Positions 35,184 through 44,753 of a stretch of DNA of 64,000 nucleotides are shown piece by piece; the first letter of the stretch is position 1; each line of letters starts with the position of its first letter. This DNA is from an uncultured Lachnospiraceae bacterium (GTDB taxonomy: Bacteria > Bacillota > Clostridia > Lachnospirales > Lachnospiraceae), in contig CASWRE010000003.1 of the NCBI GenBank assembly GCA_949471785.1, positions 1-64,000 on the forward strand, given 5' to 3'. A program made the translations under genes and the position numbers. The notes beneath the pieces are model-generated. The model did not search any database, had not been told where the DNA came from, and saw only the letters and a list, made by a program, of their open reading frames with translations.

Positions 35184-35211
35184 TTGTGAATATCGAAGTA
35201 TCGGGTATAAT
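35184..35211 (+). promoter_or_regulatory. sigma-A promoter inside the insert, for gshA
   Basis: TTGTGA (35184-35189), 16-base spacer, TATAAT (35206-35211). A CCGGCAA/TTGCCGG stem-loop (35223-35243) lies in the leader. The gene therefore carries its own promoter within the insert. Confidence 0.7.
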
Positions 35212-35306
35212 AGATAGAAATGCCGGCAATATGGTCTTGCCGGAAAAAATACGAAACCGGTTTTTCGGACAGAATGACGGGAGACGGGACATAAAGGACA
35301 GCGGAT

Positions 35307-36584
35307 ATGATACTGGATATCAGACAACGGACGATGGCGGAGCTTTTGATGCAGGGCGGGTTCGGCCTGGAAATGGAAGGGCTACGTGTGGATGGGGAGG
35401 GATATCTGGCCCACACAGGGCATCCTTTTGGAGATAATGCCAGCATTGAGAGGGATTTCTGTGAGAATCAGGTGGAGATGGTGACGACGGTTTGTACAGG
35501 ACCGGAAGAGGTGCGGCGGGAGCTGGAGCAGTTGCGGAAGACGGTGATCACTACCCTGAAAGATATGCCCGATGGCAGGGAATATCTGTGGCCCTTCAGC
35601 AATCCTCCATATGTAAAGAGCGAGGAGGACATTCCTATTGCCTATTACAGCGGGAAGATGGCGGCAAAGACAGCTTATAGGGAGTATCTGGCGAGCCGGT
35701 ACGGCCGCTATAAAATGCTGTTTTCCGGTATCCATTTTAACTATTCCTTTTCCGAAGAATTGATGCGGATGCTGGCTGCCAGGAGCGGAAAGGAGACGGG
35801 TACCTTTAAAAATGAGTTTTATCTGGAACTGGCGGAGAAAGCGTTGGCCTATGGATGGATCGTGGTGGCGCTGACGGCGGCCAGCCCTCTCTACGACAGC
35901 TCCTATATAGAGAAAGGCCAGACCGGCATCACCATGTTTTCCGGAATAGCCACGCTGCGGTGCAGTGAGCTGGGGTACTGGAATTACTTTACGCCCATCC
36001 TGGATTATCGGAATCTGAAAGCCTATGCGGCCAGTATCCAGGCTTACATCGATCAGGGATTGCTGGCGGCGGCCTCAGAGCTTTATTATCCGGTGCGGTT
36101 GAAGCCGGAGGGAATCAATACGCTGGAACGGCTGGTTTGTCGGGGTATAGATCATCTGGAGATGCGTATGCTGGATCTGAATCCTCTGGATTCCTGCGGC
36201 GTTGCGCTGGAAGATATTCGGTTTCTGCAGCTCTTTCTGGTCTGGCTGGCGGCGCAGCCGCGGCTGTCGCTGACGGCGGAACAGCAGGTGCAGGCAATCC
36301 AGAACTACAAAATTGCTTCTCATTTTGATTTGAAAGAGATTAAATGTAAACTGCTTTGCGGCAGAATGTGCACGTTGTATGATGGACTTTTGGACATACT
36401 GTCAAAAATGGAGGATTATTTCGCCGATATGCCGGAGAATGACAGAGTGAAAGAAACGCTGGTTTACCAGCGGGAGAAAGTAGAAAACAGGGAGAAGCGG
36501 TATGCCTGGCAGATCCGGGAAAAGTTTTCCCGGGATTATGTGGGGCTCGGTATGGCCCTGGCAAAAGAGCAGTCGGAAAAATGA
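35307..36584 (+). CDS. gshA: glutamate-cysteine ligase
   Basis: 425 residues. First enzyme of glutathione synthesis, ATP-dependent joining of L-glutamate and L-cysteine through the gamma-carboxyl. N-terminal GGFGLEMEGLRVDGEGYL matches the family's FG.E.E.HRv...G pattern, followed by IERDFCENQVEMVT (family F.E.q.E.iT), YLWPFSNPP and FSGIHFNYSF, all parts of the active site of GshA and of the N-terminal domain of GshAB/GshF. No gshB and no ATP-grasp fusion partner is nearby, so it may make gamma-glutamylcysteine or depend on a distant gshB. Ribosome binding site AAAGGACAG is moderate. Lies wholly inside the insert. Confidence 0.88.
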   Translation: MILDIRQRTMAELLMQGGFGLEMEGLRVDGEGYLAHTGHPFGDNASIERDFCENQVEMVTTVCTGPEEVRRELEQLRKTVITTLKDMPDGREYLWPFSNPPYVKSEEDIPIAYYSGKMAAKTAYREYLASRYGRYKMLFSGIHFNYSFSEELMRMLAARSGKETGTFKNEFYLELAEKALAYGWIVVALTAASPLYDSSYIEKGQTGITMFSGIATLRCSELGYWNYFTPILDYRNLKAYAASIQAYIDQGLLAAASELYYPVRLKPEGINTLERLVCRGIDHLEMRMLDLNPLDSCGVALEDIRFLQLFLVWLAAQPRLSLTAEQQVQAIQNYKIASHFDLKEIKCKLLCGRMCTLYDGLLDILSKMEDYFADMPENDRVKETLVYQREKVENREKRYAWQIREKFSRDYVGLGMALAKEQSEK

Positions 36585-36601
36585 ACCGCAGATGTCCGCC
36601 G

Positions 36602-36795
36602 CCCCACGCCGCGTCAAAGGACAACGCCACTTTTTTTTCCGGGGTGTCTACACAGTAAATGGGAAGTTTGCGGTCGCCCACCGTGCTGCTGGTGACGGCC
36701 ACCTGCCCGTTCTGCCTGTATTGGTAGGCAAAAGCCAGACCTGTGATCAGGATGAGGGCGAGGAGGAATACTCCCCGGGAAGTGTATCGGGACAT
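36602..36795 (-). pseudogene. polysaccharide deacetylase, N-terminal part (gene interrupted)
   Basis: Codes for a signal-anchor (RGVFLLALILITGLAFAY, about residues 7-24) and the start of the NodB domain, KKVALSFDAAWG, whose catalytic-Asp region matches PdaB-like enzymes of Clostridia. Past the CCCCA repeat the frame runs on into insert sequence (GGHLRFIFP...) and ends at 36340 without homology. It continues logically at 35131. The ribosome binding site upstream is weak. The stretch 36796-36967 contains no gene and probably the promoters of this gene and of the shell-protein gene. Confidence 0.85.
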
Positions 36796-36967
36796 ATGGT
36801 TTACCCAAAAGTTCTTTTTTTCATTTTATGACGGAAATGCGAGGTTAGAATGGGGAAAAGGCAAAGAATACGATTTTCTGTCTTTCTTTTTCCCCGGTTT
36901 TCTGCTAGTATATAGGCAGTGGAACAAAGTTTCGGAAATAAGATTTTAAGAGAAAGCTGGTAGAGAG

Positions 36968-37267
36968 ATGCAGGCATTGGGAATGATTGAAACAAAGGGA
37001 TACTGTGCGATTGTGGAGGCGGCGGATACCATGTTGAAGACTTCCGGCGTGAAGCTGGTGTCGATGGAGAGGATCGGTTCTTCTCTGTTGACTGTGATGG
37101 TGGTCGGCGATGTGGGGGCCGTGGAGGCGGCGGTGCAGGCCGGCTGCGAGCACGCGAAGAAGCTGGGCGACCTGATCGCTTACAAGGTCATCCCCCGCCC
37201 CCACGATGAGGTGGCCGGCGTCCTGCCTTCCATGGCAAAATATTTCGAGCCGGTAAGTGAGCAATAG
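36968..37267 (+). CDS. bacterial microcompartment (BMC-H) shell protein
   Basis: 99 residues forming a single BMC domain of the PduA/EutM/CsoS1 hexamer type: ALGMIETKGYCAIVEAADTM, VKLVSMERIGSSLLTVMVVG, DVGAVEAAVQAG and YKVIPRPHDEV are all family segments. Shell hexamers tile the facets of protein organelles. No enzyme, pentamer or other shell gene is adjacent, so it is an orphan here. The ATG has AGAAAGCTGGTAGAGAG upstream, a weak ribosome binding site. A strong terminator follows. Confidence 0.92.
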   Translation: MQALGMIETKGYCAIVEAADTMLKTSGVKLVSMERIGSSLLTVMVVGDVGAVEAAVQAGCEHAKKLGDLIAYKVIPRPHDEVAGVLPSMAKYFEPVSEQ

Positions 37268-37280
37268 CATCGGTTATGTA

Positions 37281-37306
37281 AAAAAGCTGCCGTAGGCAGC
37301 TTTTTT
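37281..37306 (+). terminator. rho-independent terminator
   Basis: AAAAGCTGCC, loop GTA, GGCAGCTTTT followed by further T. Textbook terminator for the shell-protein gene; on the minus strand it would serve the CNNM gene as well, 31-56 bases past its stop. Confidence 0.9.
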
Positions 37307-37336
37307 CATGAGCAGATTTATGAAATATCCGGCAGA

Positions 37337-38623
37337 TCAGGTATTTTCCCCGCTGATCTTTTTGGCGGGAAGGAAAATATGTACCTTCTCGATCCGGTTG
37401 CGGCGTACCAGCTCGGCGATGATTCTCGTTCCGTCGGGCAGGGTCACAGACTCGCCGCTCTTGGGCAGGCGGTCCAGGTATTCGATCAGATAGCCTCCGA
37501 TAGAATCATATTCCGAGGAAACCAGCTCTGTTTTCAGCGTATCGTTTACATTGTCCAGGTTGGTGGAACCTTCCACCAGATATTCCCGGCCGGGTTTCAG
37601 TTCCAGAATGGCGTCCTTTTCGTCTTTATCGTATTCATCCCGGATTTCTCCCACGATTTCTTCCAGGATATCCTCCAGCGTAATCATGCCGGAGGTGGCA
37701 CCGTACTCGTCCAGAACGATGACGATACTGACCATGGCGTTTCGCATTTCCATCAGCAGAGTTCCCACCTCTTTGTGCTCAAAAGTGAAATGGGGCTCCC
37801 GGAGGATGCGCCGCACCCGGAATTCTTCGCCTTTCGGATAGATCAGCAGATCCTTGATATTGATGGTGCCGATGACCGTATCGGTGGTGTCTGAATAGAC
37901 GGGATAGCGGGTGTAGCTGTAGGTCTTATACAGATCCATGACTTCCTCGTAGGTGCTGTCCGCCTGAATAAAGGCCATATCTACCCGCGGTATCATGATG
38001 TCTTTTGCCAGGGAATCATCCAGGTCAAATACATTGGAAATCATTTCAAACTCATCTGTCTCAATGGCGCCGTCCTCAAGGCCTACATCTACCAGGGTCT
38101 TGAGCTCGTCCTCGGTCATGGTGTTTAATTTGGCGTTGGGGTCTATCCCCATGAGTTTCATCAGTCCGGTACGGATATTCTCTATGATGAATATAACCGG
38201 CGTCAGCACTTTCATGATAAACCAAATGATCTCCGCATAAGCCAGGGACAGCTTCAGGGAATAGATGGATGCCAGAGATTTCGGCGTGATCTCCCCGAAT
38301 ACCAGCACTAATAAGGTCAGAAGGCCGGTGGCTGCGCCCACATAGGCATTGCCGAAAACCTGTATGGTCAGGGTTGTGGCCAGCGAGGAGGCAAATATGT
38401 TGACAATGTTATTGCCGATCAGGATGGCTGACAGCATTTTGCCGGAATTATTCAGAATCTGCAGGACACGACGGGCTCTGCGGCTGTCTTCGTCGGCAAG
38501 AAGCTGTACCTGTATACGGTTTACGGTAGTCAGGGCCGTCTCCGCCGATGAGAAGAAGGCGGAACCGGCTAAGAGTACGAGTAACAGTATGGCCTGTAAG
38601 GCAGGCTGTGGCTGTGAGTCCAA
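37337..38623 (-). CDS. hemolysin-like CNNM/CBS/CorC transporter-associated protein
   Basis: 428 residues: a CNNM transmembrane domain (about 5-190; FFSSAETALTTVNRIQVQLL is the conserved start), two CBS domains (about 205-330; DIMIPRVDMAFIQADSTYEE), and a C-terminal CorC_HlyC domain (about 345-425; DSIGGYLIEYLDRLPKSGE). CNNM proteins are implicated in Mg2+ or Na+ transport; the hemolysin label is historical. Start: TTG at 38623 with AAAGGAGTGG upstream; the larger open frame to 38776 has no ribosome binding site. Monocistronic. Confidence 0.88.
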   Translation of the reverse strand: MDSQPQPALQAILLLVLLAGSAFFSSAETALTTVNRIQVQLLADEDSRRARRVLQILNNSGKMLSAILIGNNIVNIFASSLATTLTIQVFGNAYVGAATGLLTLLVLVFGEITPKSLASIYSLKLSLAYAEIIWFIMKVLTPVIFIIENIRTGLMKLMGIDPNAKLNTMTEDELKTLVDVGLEDGAIETDEFEMISNVFDLDDSLAKDIMIPRVDMAFIQADSTYEEVMDLYKTYSYTRYPVYSDTTDTVIGTINIKDLLIYPKGEEFRVRRILREPHFTFEHKEVGTLLMEMRNAMVSIVIVLDEYGATSGMITLEDILEEIVGEIRDEYDKDEKDAILELKPGREYLVEGSTNLDNVNDTLKTELVSSEYDSIGGYLIEYLDRLPKSGESVTLPDGTRIIAELVRRNRIEKVHIFLPAKKISGENT

Positions 38624-38740
38624 AAGTTTCCACTCCTTTATCTTAAAATTGTTGTATCCGAAATTATAGCATATTTTCAGAAGATTACCAGAGGGAAATG
38701 CGAATTTCTGGGAGGAAACTCTGGAAATGTCTGTGAAGTG

Positions 38741-38769
38741 TTGTAAATATTGCCGGGGAGAGGTATAAT
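38741..38769 (+). promoter_or_regulatory. sigma-A promoter for rfbA-rfbB
   Basis: TTGTAA (38741-38746), 17-base spacer, TATAAT (38764-38769), about 30 bases before the start codon. Confidence 0.75.
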
Positions 38770-38797
38770 TAGGCATTATTTAAAAAAGGACATAGGT

Positions 38798-39697
38798 ATG
38801 ATGAAGGGTATTATTCTTGCGGGCGGTTCGGGTACCCGCCTCTATCCGCTGACGAAAGTTACGTCCAAGCAGCTTTTGCCGGTTTACGACAAGCCGATGA
38901 TCTATTATCCGATGTCGGTTTTGATGAGCGCGGGCATTCGCGATATATTGATTATTTCTACCCCCCAGGATACGCCGCGTTTTCAGGCCCTGCTGGGAGA
39001 CGGACGTCAGTTTGGCCTGCATCTTGCCTACGCCGTTCAGCCCAGCCCCGACGGGCTGGCACAGGCATTTATCATCGGAGCGGATTTTATTGGTCAGGAT
39101 ACGGTGGCCATGGTTTTAGGCGATAATATTTTTGCGGGGCATGGTCTGAAAAAACGTCTGGAGAATGCGGTGAAGAATGCCCGGAGCGGCGCCGGCGCCA
39201 CGGTATTCGGCTATTATGTGGACGATCCGGAGCGTTTCGGTATTGTGGAATTTGATTCCGCGGGACGTGTGGTTTCCATTGAGGAGAAACCGGCCAGGCC
39301 GAAGAGTAATTACTGCGTGACGGGACTTTATTTTTATGATAACCGGGTGGTGGAGTATGCCAGGGGGCTTAAGCCTTCTTCCCGGGGAGAGCTGGAGATT
39401 ACGGATCTGAACCGTATCTATCTGGAGCAGAACGCGCTGCATGTGGAGCTTCTGGGGCAGGGATTTACCTGGCTGGACACAGGGACCCATGAGAGTCTGG
39501 TGGACGCGACGAATTTCGTGAAAACAGTGGAGACTCACCAGCACAGGAAGATCGCCTGTCTGGAGGAGATTGCCTATCTGAACGGCTGGATCAGCCGGGA
39601 TGAGGTGATGGCCATGTATGAGATTTTGAAGAAGAACCAGTACGGCCAGTATCTGAAAGACGTGCTGGACGGTAAATATATGGATACGCTGCATTAG
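38798..39697 (+). CDS. rfbA: glucose-1-phosphate thymidylyltransferase
   Basis: 299 residues. Makes dTDP-glucose from dTTP and glucose 1-phosphate, first step toward dTDP-rhamnose. N-terminal [20 protein letters not shown] (nucleotide loop), then [37 protein letters not shown] and [20 protein letters not shown]: complete match to RmlA. Two adjacent ATGs (38798 and 38801) share the ribosome binding site AAAAAAGGAC. rfbB follows; rmlC and rmlD are absent from the window. Confidence 0.96.
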   Translation: MMKGIILAGGSGTRLYPLTKVTSKQLLPVYDKPMIYYPMSVLMSAGIRDILIISTPQDTPRFQALLGDGRQFGLHLAYAVQPSPDGLAQAFIIGADFIGQDTVAMVLGDNIFAGHGLKKRLENAVKNARSGAGATVFGYYVDDPERFGIVEFDSAGRVVSIEEKPARPKSNYCVTGLYFYDNRVVEYARGLKPSSRGELEITDLNRIYLEQNALHVELLGQGFTWLDTGTHESLVDATNFVKTVETHQHRKIACLEEIAYLNGWISRDEVMAMYEILKKNQYGQYLKDVLDGKYMDTLH

Positions 39698-39738
39698 AAT
39701 ACCAAAACAGGCAGAGCACGTTAAGAAGGGGGATAGGC

Positions 39739-40758
39739 ATGAATATTATCGTGACGGGAGGCGCCGGGTTCATCGGCGGAAATTTCATTCATTATGTGAT
39801 AAAGAAACACCCGGATGATCGGATTGTGTGTTTGGATAAACTGACATATGCGGGGAATCTGTCCACACTGGCGCCGGTGATGGAAAGCTCGGCGTTTCGT
39901 TTCGTGCGGGCGGATATCTGTGACAGGGAAGCCGTGTACCGGCTGTTTGAGGAGGAGTATCCGGATGTGGTGGTGAATTTCGCCGCCGAGAGCCATGTGG
40001 ATCGTTCCATCGAGGACCCGGGGGTTTTCCTGCAGACCAATATTATGGGGACGGCCACACTGATGGACGCCTGCCGCAAATATGGTATCAGACGATATCA
40101 TCAGGTTTCCACCGACGAGGTGTATGGCGATCTGCCCCTGGACAGGCCGGATCTTTTCTTCACGGAGGAGACGCCGATCCATACCAGTTCTCCTTACAGC
40201 AGTTCCAAGGCCTCGGCGGATCTGCTGGCGCTGGCTTATCACAGGACTTACGGGCTGCCGGTGACGATCAGCCGCTGTTCCAATAATTACGGCCCCTATC
40301 ATTTTCCGGAGAAACTGATTCCCCTGATGATCGCCAACGCGCTGAACGATAAGCCATTGCCTGTTTACGGACAGGGCCTGAATGTCCGCGACTGGCTGTA
40401 TGTGGAAGATCATTGCCGGGCCGTCGACCTGATCATTCGTGAGGGGAAGGACGGCGAGGTGTATAATGTGGGCGGCCATAATGAGATGAGAAATATAGAT
40501 ATTGTAAAGCTGATCTGTCGGGAACTGGGCAAGTCGGAGAGCCTGATTACCTATGTGGCAGACCGCAAGGGTCACGATATGCGTTATGCCATTGATCCGG
40601 CCAAGATCCACAGAGAGCTGGGCTGGCTGCCGGAGACATCCTTTGCGGACGGTATCCGGAAGACGATCCGATGGTATCTGGAAAACCGGGAGTGGTGGGA
40701 GACGATCATTTCCGGGGAATATCGAAACTATTATGAGAATATGTATGGGAATCGATGA
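39739..40758 (+). CDS. rfbB: dTDP-glucose 4,6-dehydratase
   Basis: 339 residues of the extended short-chain dehydrogenase family. NAD-binding TGGAGFIGGNFIHYV (about 6-20), KLTYAGNLSTL, catalytic VSTDEVYGDL (Thr-Asp-Glu) and YSSSKASADLL (Tyr and Lys, about 154-158), and SRCSNNYGPYHFPEKLIPL. Converts dTDP-glucose to the 4-keto-6-deoxy sugar used for cell-envelope deoxyhexoses. Co-transcribed with rfbA (41-base gap, AAGGGGGATAGGC before the ATG). Confidence 0.96.
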   Translation: MNIIVTGGAGFIGGNFIHYVIKKHPDDRIVCLDKLTYAGNLSTLAPVMESSAFRFVRADICDREAVYRLFEEEYPDVVVNFAAESHVDRSIEDPGVFLQTNIMGTATLMDACRKYGIRRYHQVSTDEVYGDLPLDRPDLFFTEETPIHTSSPYSSSKASADLLALAYHRTYGLPVTISRCSNNYGPYHFPEKLIPLMIANALNDKPLPVYGQGLNVRDWLYVEDHCRAVDLIIREGKDGEVYNVGGHNEMRNIDIVKLICRELGKSESLITYVADRKGHDMRYAIDPAKIHRELGWLPETSFADGIRKTIRWYLENREWWETIISGEYRNYYENMYGNR

Positions 40759-40815
40759 TAGAGGCGAAGCGGAGCTCAAGGCGGCCGGCGTACAGTTCCG
40801 AAAGGGGGAAACGGC

Positions 40816-41811
40816 ATGAAAAAAGGAATCGGGCTGTTGGTTTTGCTGCTGTGCCTGTATACGGCGTGTGGAGCGAAGCCGGAGCAGGAGGAGGGATCTG
40901 CGGTACGGCGCGCGGTTTCCAATGAGGCGGCGTCGGATAGCGCCGGTGATTTGCGGCATGCAGGCAGTGAAGAGACGGACGGACTGTCTGCGGTTGTATC
41001 GCCAGACGGCGCGCGGAACGGGGCGGAAATGGTCCCGGATGAAGCGGCGGGAGAATCGGAGGTATCCCGCGGGGATGAAAACGGGTATGAGGAGGCTGGT
41101 AACGCTTCGGAAGAAAGCGGGGGAGCGGAAAACGGCGAGGACGGTTCCGGGAACGGCCTGCCGCAGGAACAGCAAAACGGCTTTCTGGTGGTGATCGACG
41201 CCGGCCATCAGAAAAAGGGCAACAGTGAGAAGGAGCCCATCGGCCCCGGAGCCGACGAGAAGAAAGCGAAGGTTTCCGGCGGTACCAGCGGCAAAGCCTC
41301 CGGATTGGCGGAGTATGAGCTGACGCTGGCAGTAGCCCTGAAACTGGAGGCGGAACTTACGGACAGGGGCTATGAAGTGATCATGGTGCGTACCACCCAT
41401 GATGTGGATATCAGCAATGCCGAGAGGGCCGCGGTGGCCAACGACAATGGGGCGGATGCGTTTGTGCGCATTCATGCCAACGGTTCGGAGGACAGCTCGG
41501 TAAACGGCGCCATGACGATCTGTCAGACAAAGGATAATCCCTACAATGGCGAGTGGTATGAAGAGAGCAAAGCGCTTTCCCTATTTGTTCTGGACAATCT
41601 GGCGGAAACCGCCGGGTGTAAGAAAAATAATGTGTGGGAGACGGATACCATGAGCGGCATCAACTGGTGTCAGGTGCCGGTGACCATTGTGGAGATGGGC
41701 TATATGACAAATCCGGAAGAGGATAAAAAAATGGCGACGGAGGCGTATCAGAAAAAGATTGCGGAAGGAATCGCCAACGGGATCGACGAGTATCTGTCCA
41801 GTACACGGTAA
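40816..41811 (+). CDS. N-acetylmuramoyl-L-alanine amidase lipoprotein
   Basis: 331 residues. Lipoprotein signal peptide with lipobox LYTAC (Cys18), a low-complexity acidic stalk (about 20-120), then an Amidase_3 domain (about 125-331): VVIDAGHQ with the first zinc His, the Glu in [24 protein letters not shown] with the second zinc His, and [14 protein letters not shown] with the catalytic Glu. Cleaves the bond between muramic acid and the peptide stem outside the membrane. GAAAGGGGGAAACGGC precedes the ATG, 57 bases after rfbB; transcription from the rfb promoter is likely. Confidence 0.93.
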   Translation: MKKGIGLLVLLLCLYTACGAKPEQEEGSAVRRAVSNEAASDSAGDLRHAGSEETDGLSAVVSPDGARNGAEMVPDEAAGESEVSRGDENGYEEAGNASEESGGAENGEDGSGNGLPQEQQNGFLVVIDAGHQKKGNSEKEPIGPGADEKKAKVSGGTSGKASGLAEYELTLAVALKLEAELTDRGYEVIMVRTTHDVDISNAERAAVANDNGADAFVRIHANGSEDSSVNGAMTICQTKDNPYNGEWYEESKALSLFVLDNLAETAGCKKNNVWETDTMSGINWCQVPVTIVEMGYMTNPEEDKKMATEAYQKKIAEGIANGIDEYLSSTR

Positions 41812-41969
41812 AATTTTGTTCGTGAAGGGGAATCTTCAATGGATTTGCGAAAGCTGAACCTTTACAAAATAAATTTCTATCCCCGTGGGGAGGTTTTTAT
41901 TTTAGAAATTATGTATTATACTGAAACGGCAGATTTTTGTATGTAAACAGACAAAAAGGAGGTTGTATC

Positions 41970-42257
41970 ATGCATATTGTAGCTGACGAGAACGGAACCC
42001 ATACCCATGCCCATGGCGGGGAACATCATCACGATCATACCCATACCCATCATCACGGCGAATACGCCGAGACGGATGCCCTGATTGGGTATATGGTTTC
42101 CCATAACGCCCATCATGCGGAGGAGCTGAAGGAGATTGCCCACACGCTGCGCCATGAGGGACGCGGGGAGATCGCCGACCGTATTGAGGCGGCGGTGGCG
42201 GATTTTGCCAGGGGAAACGAGAAACTCAGCGAAGCGCTGAAAATGATCCAGGGATAG
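41970..42257 (+). CDS. histidine-rich metal-binding protein
   Basis: 95 residues. The first 30 contain a dense His tract (HTHAHGGEHHHDHTHTHHH, about residues 11-29), then a helical domain (GYMVSHNAHHAEELKEIAHT). Tracts like this bind Ni2+, Zn2+ or Co2+ in metallochaperones such as HypB and SlyD tails. The helical part with NAHHAEEL resembles a small family of stand-alone proteins in Lachnospiraceae. Metal storage or delivery is inferred. AAAAAGGAGG precedes the ATG; the flavin reductase follows 16 bases later. Confidence 0.75.
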   Translation: MHIVADENGTHTHAHGGEHHHDHTHTHHHGEYAETDALIGYMVSHNAHHAEELKEIAHTLRHEGRGEIADRIEAAVADFARGNEKLSEALKMIQG

Positions 42258-42273
42258 AAGCGGGGTGAAAAAG

Positions 42274-42774
42274 ATGAAGAAAACAGATATCGGCCAATTG
42301 GATATGAATGCGGTTCGGATGATCGGAGACGAGTGGATGCTGATCACCGCCAAAAAGGGAGAGACGGCCAATACCATGACCGCTTCCTGGGGCGGGCTCG
42401 GCGTGCTCTGGGGAAAGCCGGTGGCCACGGTGTACATCCGTCCGCAGCGGTATACCAAAGAGTTTGTGGATGCGGGGGATCAATTTACGCTGAGCTTTTT
42501 CGGCGGAGACTGTAAAAAAGAAATGGGTTATCTGGGTAAAGTGTCCGGCCGTGATGAGGACAAGATCGCGAAAAGCGGGCTGACGCTTACGGATGTAGAT
42601 GGCGAGCCGGCCTTTAAGGAAGCGAAGCTGGTGCTGGTGTGCCGGAAGCTTTACGAGGACGACATCAAGCCGGAACTTTTCATAGATCCGGAAATCGACG
42701 GGAAATGGTATCCGGACAGGGATTATCACCGGATGTATATTGCCGAAATTACGGCGGCTTATGCGGCGGAGTGA
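42274..42774 (+). CDS. flavin reductase-like FMN-binding protein
   Basis: 166 residues of the FMN-binding split-barrel class: NTMTASWGGLGVLWGKPVAT is the conserved FMN-phosphate region, YIRPQRYTKEFVD and FTLSFFGGDCKKEMGYLGKVSGRD the following family motifs (each shortened here). Presumably an NAD(P)H:flavin oxidoreductase or electron carrier; substrate unknown. The ATG at 42274 is used; a GTG at 42265 is in frame and either is possible because the ribosome binding site (GCGGGG) is weak. Confidence 0.85.
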   Translation: MKKTDIGQLDMNAVRMIGDEWMLITAKKGETANTMTASWGGLGVLWGKPVATVYIRPQRYTKEFVDAGDQFTLSFFGGDCKKEMGYLGKVSGRDEDKIAKSGLTLTDVDGEPAFKEAKLVLVCRKLYEDDIKPELFIDPEIDGKWYPDRDYHRMYIAEITAAYAAE

Positions 42775-42857
42775 TTTTGGGGAAAACAGGTTTTCCTGTG
42801 GAGAAAGCCAATGGCCGGAATACATCTGGCCGCAGGCAAAATATCGGTGTAAGAAAT

Positions 42858-42893
42858 AGCGCCTTACTTACCAGAGTGGGGGCGCTGTTTTTT
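42858..42893 (+). terminator. terminator after the flavin reductase gene
   Basis: AGCGCC and GGCGCT pair around a 17-base loop and are followed by GTTTTTTG. Position 84 bases after the stop codon. Confidence 0.7.
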
Positions 42894-42915
42894 GTGTGCG
42901 GGATAAAGAACAGTC

Positions 42916-42957
42916 AAACCGCTCCGCAGACAGTCTGAAACTGCTGCGGAGCGGTTT
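42916..42957 (-). terminator. strong stem-loop, terminator of gdhA
   Basis: AAACCGCTCCGCAG and its 14-bp complement with a 14-base loop, TTAT on the plus side. It lies 38-79 bases past the gdhA stop on the minus strand, between convergent genes, and may act both ways. Confidence 0.75.
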
Positions 42958-42994
42958 TATGGTGTCCCTCTATACTTTAAGAAGAGTTAATACT

Positions 42995-44533
<1,539 letters not shown>

Positions 44534-44562
44534 AGTTTAATACAAAATGCCGGCGGATGCAA
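44534..44562 (-). promoter_or_regulatory. candidate gdhA promoter abutting the palindromic element
   Basis: On the minus strand: TTGCAT (44562-44557), 17-base spacer, TAAACT (44539-44534). The -10 box ends at the last base of the element, so transcription would start inside the element. Confidence 0.55.
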
Positions 44563-44595
44563 CAATTTTCTTTACCACGCTAAATGATTAAAAGC

Positions 44596-44620
44596 AACGG
44601 TTCGGCCTGTCCGAACCGTT
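44596..44620. repeat. dispersed palindrome, type A copy
   Basis: AACGGTTCGG, loop CCTGT, CCGAACCGTT: a perfect 10-bp stem. Located upstream of the MoxR gene and of gdhA. Confidence 0.8.
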
Positions 44621-44753
44621 ATGATTAAAACTCTTGTATGGGAAAACTTTGTCCTGTCCGGCTTGCCGCCAATTCCCGTGTATGGTAAGATATAAGAACG
44701 CGAAAAAAGCAGAATCATTATAGAAACAGTGAAGAAAGATAACGGAGATAAAT

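Larger units (their letters stand above)
35132..36601 (+). mobile_element. 1470-bp insert with gshA cargo, flanked by 5-bp direct repeats
   Basis: The insert splits the deacetylase gene. CCCCA stands on both sides (35127-35131 and 36602-36606), as a target duplication would. The ends resemble each other in opposite orientation: GGCGGTCCGATGCGG near the left end and GGCGGACATCTGCGG as the complement of the right end. The only gene inside is gshA with its own promoter; there is no transposase. How it moved is unknown: a non-autonomous unit mobilised in trans, or an illegitimate integration event. Confidence 0.65.

Noticed and set aside
39721..41475. 584-codon minus-strand ORF opposite rfbB and the amidase gene
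   Set aside because: Spans two real plus-strand genes, no start signal, shadow composition.
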